From an uncultured Eubacteriales bacterium (GTDB lineage Bacteria > Bacillota > Clostridia > Peptostreptococcales > Anaerovoracaceae), in NCBI GenBank assembly GCA_910585135.1, contig CAJUEB010000043.1, positions 6,235-13,754 of the forward strand: DNA of 7,520 bases, read 5' to 3'. Both the position numbers and the translations under genes were made by a program. Under the pieces are notes generated by a model. It saw nothing but the letters and a program-made list of their open reading frames with translations, was not told the origin of the DNA and did no database searches. Of the stretch, positions 6,161 to 7,520 are shown piece by piece (within the stretch, counting starts at the first letter, position 1; the number at the start of each line of letters is the position of its first letter).

Positions 6161-7520
6161 ATGTTTAATTCGTTTGAAGATGTGAAGGACTTTATCAAAG
6201 ACCATAAAATCAAAATGGTTGATTTTATGATGATCGATCTGAATGGAAGATGGCGTCATCTGACGATCCCGGCGGATCGGTTCACGGAGGATACCTTAAA
6301 AAGCGGAATCGGATTTGATGGAAGCAATTACGGGTTTGCCCCTGTCGAAAAGAGCGATATGGTGTTCATCCCGGATATTGCTACCGCTTATATCGATCCT
6401 TTCGTGGAGATCCCTACCCTGGCGATGATCGGAGATGTATATGTTATTAGCCTTCCGGAAAATTACCGCTTTGACCAAGATCCGCGAAATGTTGCCAAGC
6501 ACGCCGAAGCCTATCTGAGGGACAGCGGCATTGCGGACGAAATGAGAATTGGTCCGGAATACGAATTTCATGTGTTCGACCACGTCAGCTTCAGCACGAA
6601 CCCGAATGAATCGGGATTTTGCATTGATACGCAGCAGGCTGAATGGAATACTGGAGACGCTAGCTACAACCTAGGTTACAAAATGCCTCATAAGGGCGGC
6701 TATCACATGGCGCCGCCGCAGGATATCCTCTACGATTACAGAAGCAGGGTTACGATGCTGATGGAGTCGCTGGGGATCAAGGTAAAGTACCATCACCATG
6801 AGGTGGGCGGACCGGGACAGGTTGAGATTGAAGTCGAGTTCGGCGGCGTTACGGAGATGGCGGACAAAACGATGATGACAAAATACCTGATTAAGAATGA
6901 AGCCATTGCGGAAGGCAAGACGGCAACCTTTATGCCGAAGCCCGTATATGATGAAGCAGGGAATGGTATGCACGTTCATATGCATCTTTTCAAGGATGGA
7001 AAACCGCTCTTTTACGATGAAAACGGCTATTCGCAGCTTTCTGAAACCGCAATGCATTTTATGGGCGGCATTTTGAAGCACATCAAAGCGTTGTGCGCTT
7101 TTACAAATCCAAGCACAAATTCATTCAAGCGGCTCGTTCCAGGGTATGAAGCGCCTGTTACCATCGGCTTTGCGACTGCTAATCGAAGCTCTGTGATCCG
7201 TATCCCGGCTTATGCGAAAGACCCGGATAAGAAGCGGTTTGAAATCAGGAATCCCGATGGGACGTGCAATCCTTATTATGCGTTTGCTTCGATTCTCATG
7301 GCGGGTATCGATGGCGTGAAGAACAAGATCGATCCTGTCGCGGAAGGTTATGGTCCGTATGATTTTAATCTCTATACTTTGAGCGATGCAGATAAAAAGA
7401 AGATCAAGAGCCTGCCGAAGACCTTGGATGAAGCGCTCGATGAGCTGGAAAAGGATCACGCGTTCCTGATGGAAGGGAATGTTTTCCCGAAACGGCTGAT
7501 TGAGATTTGGATTGAAAATA
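6161..7520 (+). CDS. glnA: Type I glutamine synthetase (partial, runs off window)
   Basis: The enzyme makes glutamine from glutamate, ammonia and ATP as a cytosolic dodecamer. The frame is open from ATG 6161 (AGGAG at 6150-6154) to the window end, giving 453 residues without a stop; I estimate some 25 more are missing. Recognisable sites are FDGS at 52-55 (Asp53), GPEYEF at 131-136 (metal ligands Glu133 and Glu135), HHHEVGGPGQVEIE at 211-224 (Glu214, Glu222), GNGMHVHM at 267-274 (His271), NPSTNSFKRLVPGYEAP at 316-332 (Arg324 and flap Glu330), NRSSVIRIP at 341-349 and EIRNPDGTCNPY at 361-372. A segment around 142-185 differs from the Bacillus-type enzyme. The tyrosine in NLYTL (Tyr405) aligns with the adenylylation tyrosine of E. 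coli, but the PPEE context is missing, so control by adenylylation is doubtful. Likely its own transcription unit. Confidence 0.95.
   Translation, partial: MFNSFEDVKDFIKDHKIKMVDFMMIDLNGRWRHLTIPADRFTEDTLKSGIGFDGSNYGFAPVEKSDMVFIPDIATAYIDPFVEIPTLAMIGDVYVISLPENYRFDQDPRNVAKHAEAYLRDSGIADEMRIGPEYEFHVFDHVSFSTNPNESGFCIDTQQAEWNTGDASYNLGYKMPHKGGYHMAPPQDILYDYRSRVTMLMESLGIKVKYHHHEVGGPGQVEIEVEFGGVTEMADKTMMTKYLIKNEAIAEGKTATFMPKPVYDEAGNGMHVHMHLFKDGKPLFYDENGYSQLSETAMHFMGGILKHIKALCAFTNPSTNSFKRLVPGYEAPVTIGFATANRSSVIRIPAYAKDPDKKRFEIRNPDGTCNPYYAFASILMAGIDGVKNKIDPVAEGYGPYDFNLYTLSDADKKKIKSLPKTLDEALDELEKDHAFLMEGNVFPKRLIEIWIEN

Overview
The window looks like chromosomal DNA from a low-to-mid GC, Gram-positive-lineage anaerobe (Bacillota). 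The Negativicutes or Clostridia are my best guess from protein style, not a proven assignment. Supporting signs are purine-rich Shine-Dalgarno sites, GTG starts, tightly overlapping genes, and a B12-dependent methionine synthase whose reactivation domain sits on a separate gene. I see no mobile element, CRISPR array, tRNA or rRNA.

Layout. (1) Bases 1-239 hold what may be the 3' end of an upstream plus-strand gene, followed by a 44-bp-period tandem duplication of that end and an inverted repeat. (2) deoC (deoxyribose-phosphate aldolase) lies on the minus strand at 240-929. (3) Bases 930-1480 form a divergent regulatory region. It holds two near-identical 58-bp elements, each with an extended -10 pointing toward deoC, then a plus-strand sigma70-type promoter (1179-1207) and a long leader with potential RNA structure ahead of metF. 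(4) Bases 1481-5575 are a compact methionine operon: metF, a stand-alone MetH reactivation-domain protein, and a short metH. The junctions overlap by 4 and 11 bases. (5) A small membrane protein with a C-terminal zinc ribbon (5562-5981) overlaps the end of metH and has a strong ribosome binding site inside it. (6) After a possible terminator, a type I glutamine synthetase gene starts at 6161 and runs off the window.

How the genes work together: MetF reduces 5,10-methylene-THF to 5-methyl-THF. MetH passes that methyl group through cobalamin to homocysteine, giving methionine. The separate activation protein is expected to rescue MetH when its cobalamin oxidises, using S-adenosylmethionine. Thus one transcript appears to encode the whole methyl-branch module. 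deoC (deoxynucleoside catabolism) and glnA (ammonia assimilation) are neighbours without an obvious pathway link. The least explained parts are the duplicated promoter elements, the metF leader, the Cys-rich tail of the activation protein, the long MetH linker and the zinc-ribbon membrane protein.
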